From contig NZ_JAEUMO010000207.1 of the NCBI RefSeq assembly GCF_016793285.1, forward strand, positions 1 through 64,000: a stretch of 64,000 nt of DNA. The letters run 5' to 3'. This DNA comes from Phenylobacterium sp. Lineage in GTDB: Bacteria > Pseudomonadota > Alphaproteobacteria > Caulobacterales > Caulobacteraceae. This document shows, one piece after another, positions 62,835 through 64,000 of the stretch (its first letter is position 1; each line of letters begins with the position of its first letter). The notes beneath the pieces are model-generated. The model was not told the DNA's origin. It did not search any database and was given only the letters and a program-made list of their open reading frames with translations. The position numbers and the translations under genes were made by a program.

Positions 62835-64000
62835 GCGGCGCCTCCGTAGGCGCGCACGGCGAACACCTGAAACATGCCCGCGTGCATGTGGTAGAGCATG
62901 TGGCAGTGGAAGGCCCAGTCGCCGGCCTCTCCGGTCACGTCGAACGTGACCTTCCCGCCGGGCATGACGTTGACCGTGTGCTTGCGCGGCATGTGGCCGA
63001 CCGGCCCGTGGATCAGCTCGAAGAAGTGGCCGTGCATGTGGATCGGGTGGGTCATCATGGTGTCGTTCACCAGGGTGATCCGGACCCGTTCGCCGGCGCG
63101 CAGGGTATAGGGCGGCGGCTTCTCGGAATACTTCCGGCCGTCGAAGCCCCACCAGAACCGTTCCATGTTGCCGGTCAGCCGGATCTCCATGGCGCGGCTG
63201 GGCGCCCGCGTGTCGGGGTTGGGCTCCAGCGCGATCAGGTCCTTGTAGACCAGGACCCGGTGGCCGACGCTCTCCAGGCCGAGACCGGGCTCGCCGGTGC
63301 GGTCCACAGCCATCGGCGCGATCATCTGCACGCCCGGCCCCAGCGGGACCTGGGGCGCGTTCATCGGATCCAGCATGGACATCTCCATGCCGCCCATGTC
63401 GCCCATGGCGTCCGAGCCGCGGACGCGTGGCGGGGCCATCCCGGGGGGATGCGTCGGCGACGGCGCCGCCCCGTGCCCCATGGCGGCGTGGTCCATGCCG
63501 GGCATGGGCGCCGCGCCGGCGTGCCCCATGGCCGCATGGTCCATGCCCATGTCCCTCATGGTGAGCACCGGCCGCTTGCGGAGCGGCGGAACCTCGGCGG
63601 TCATGCCCGCCCGGGGCGCCAGCGTCGCACGCCCCATGCCCGAGCGGTCGATGCTCTCGGCCACCAGCGTATAGGCGCGGTCGTCCGCCGGCTGGACGAC
63701 GACGTCGTAGGTCTCGGCGTTGCCGATCTGGAACTCGTCCACCGTCACCGGCCGCACATGCTGGCCGTCCGCCGCCACCACCGTCAGCTTCAGGCCGGGG
63801 ATGCGGACGTTGAAGATCGACTGGGTCGCGGCGTTGATGAACCGCAGGCGCACGCGCTCTCCGGGCGTGAACAGGCCCGTCCAGTTCTCCCTGGGGCCGT
63901 GGCCGTTGATCAGGAAGGTGTAGGCCGCCCCGGTGATGTCGGAGAGATCGGTCGGATCCATGAGCATCCTGGCCCACTCGATCCGTTCGCGCAGGGTCTG
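62831..64000 (-). CDS. copA: Multicopper oxidase CopA (5' end cut by window)
   Basis: The C-terminal 389 residues of a periplasmic copper oxidase; the frame is open to the window edge, so the signal peptide and first copper motifs lie outside. Copper ligands visible are THPIHMHGHFFEL and the T1/T2/T3 motif FHCHMLYHMHAGMFQVF. A Met/His-rich insert (MRDMGMDHAAMGHAG ... MPGMDHAAMGHG, with further Met-rich sequence after it) is typical of CopA/PcoA and binds Cu(I). It oxidises Cu(I) to the less toxic Cu(II). Coupled to copB. Confidence 0.93.
   Translation of the reverse strand, partial: QTLRERIEWARMLMDPTDLSDITGAAYTFLINGHGPRENWTGLFTPGERVRLRFINAATQSIFNVRIPGLKLTVVAADGQHVRPVTVDEFQIGNAETYDVVVQPADDRAYTLVAESIDRSGMGRATLAPRAGMTAEVPPLRKRPVLTMRDMGMDHAAMGHAGAAPMPGMDHAAMGHGAAPSPTHPPGMAPPRVRGSDAMGDMGGMEMSMLDPMNAPQVPLGPGVQMIAPMAVDRTGEPGLGLESVGHRVLVYKDLIALEPNPDTRAPSRAMEIRLTGNMERFWWGFDGRKYSEKPPPYTLRAGERVRITLVNDTMMTHPIHMHGHFFELIHGPVGHMPRKHTVNVMPGGKVTFDVTGEAGDWAFHCHMLYHMHAGMFQVFAVRAYGGAA

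Overview
The window is high-GC DNA with dense, often overlapping genes. It suggests an aerobic to facultatively denitrifying alphaproteobacterium, probably of the Caulobacterales (Caulobacter/Phenylobacterium/Brevundimonas-like). The reasons are a large TonB-dependent receptor, an UrcA-family protein, an alginate-export-type porin behind narGHJI, and an intergenic stem-loop element of alphaproteobacterial type. The genus is inference. No rRNA, tRNA, CRISPR array or insertion sequence was seen. Both ends cut a gene: a zinc metalloprotease at the left and a CopA multicopper oxidase at the right.

1-20.9 kb is a peptide/amide scavenging region. It holds a DUF5117-type metalloprotease, an MHS-family transporter, two short-chain dehydrogenases, an Asp/Glu-racemase-like protein, gamma-glutamyltransferase, a TonB-dependent receptor, a NodB-type deacetylase/cyclic-amide hydrolase, and an operon of exported hydrolases (amidohydrolase, M14, M20D). 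LysR and IclR regulators sit between them. The exported enzymes and outer-membrane receptor imply breakdown and uptake of small peptides or N-acyl/gamma-glutamyl compounds; the substrate is not known.

21-29.8 kb is a redox/stress region: Rnk, an isolated haem-copper oxidase subunit I preceded by a 27-codon ORF, a cupredoxin, a DUF4142 protein and an ECF sigma factor driven from mirror-image promoters, a MarR regulator divergent from iron superoxide dismutase, a nitronate monooxygenase fused to a helical domain, and a PRC-barrel protein. Very AT-rich palindromes around TATCGTG/CACGATA recur in the intergenic regions and suggest one local regulon, with the MarR protein the obvious candidate reader.

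29.9-51 kb is an anaerobic nitrate respiration and molybdenum-cofactor island: moaD-moaB, an NO-repair hemerythrin, nnrS, moaA, a cysteine-poor Crp/Fnr regulator, narK1-narK2-narGHJI-ppiC-porin-hemerythrin-mobA as one tightly coupled unit, and moeA. At least nine TTGAT-N4-ATCAA-like boxes lie upstream of these transcription units, three of them perfect and placed between the regulator and narK. An acyl-CoA dehydrogenase gene is embedded in the island.

51-64 kb holds a large wHTH/cyclase-like/ATPase/TPR regulator and then metal resistance: czcCBA-type RND efflux with a His-rich periplasmic protein, a MerR regulator with a mer-like operator facing a glutaredoxin-MauE fusion, and copAB.
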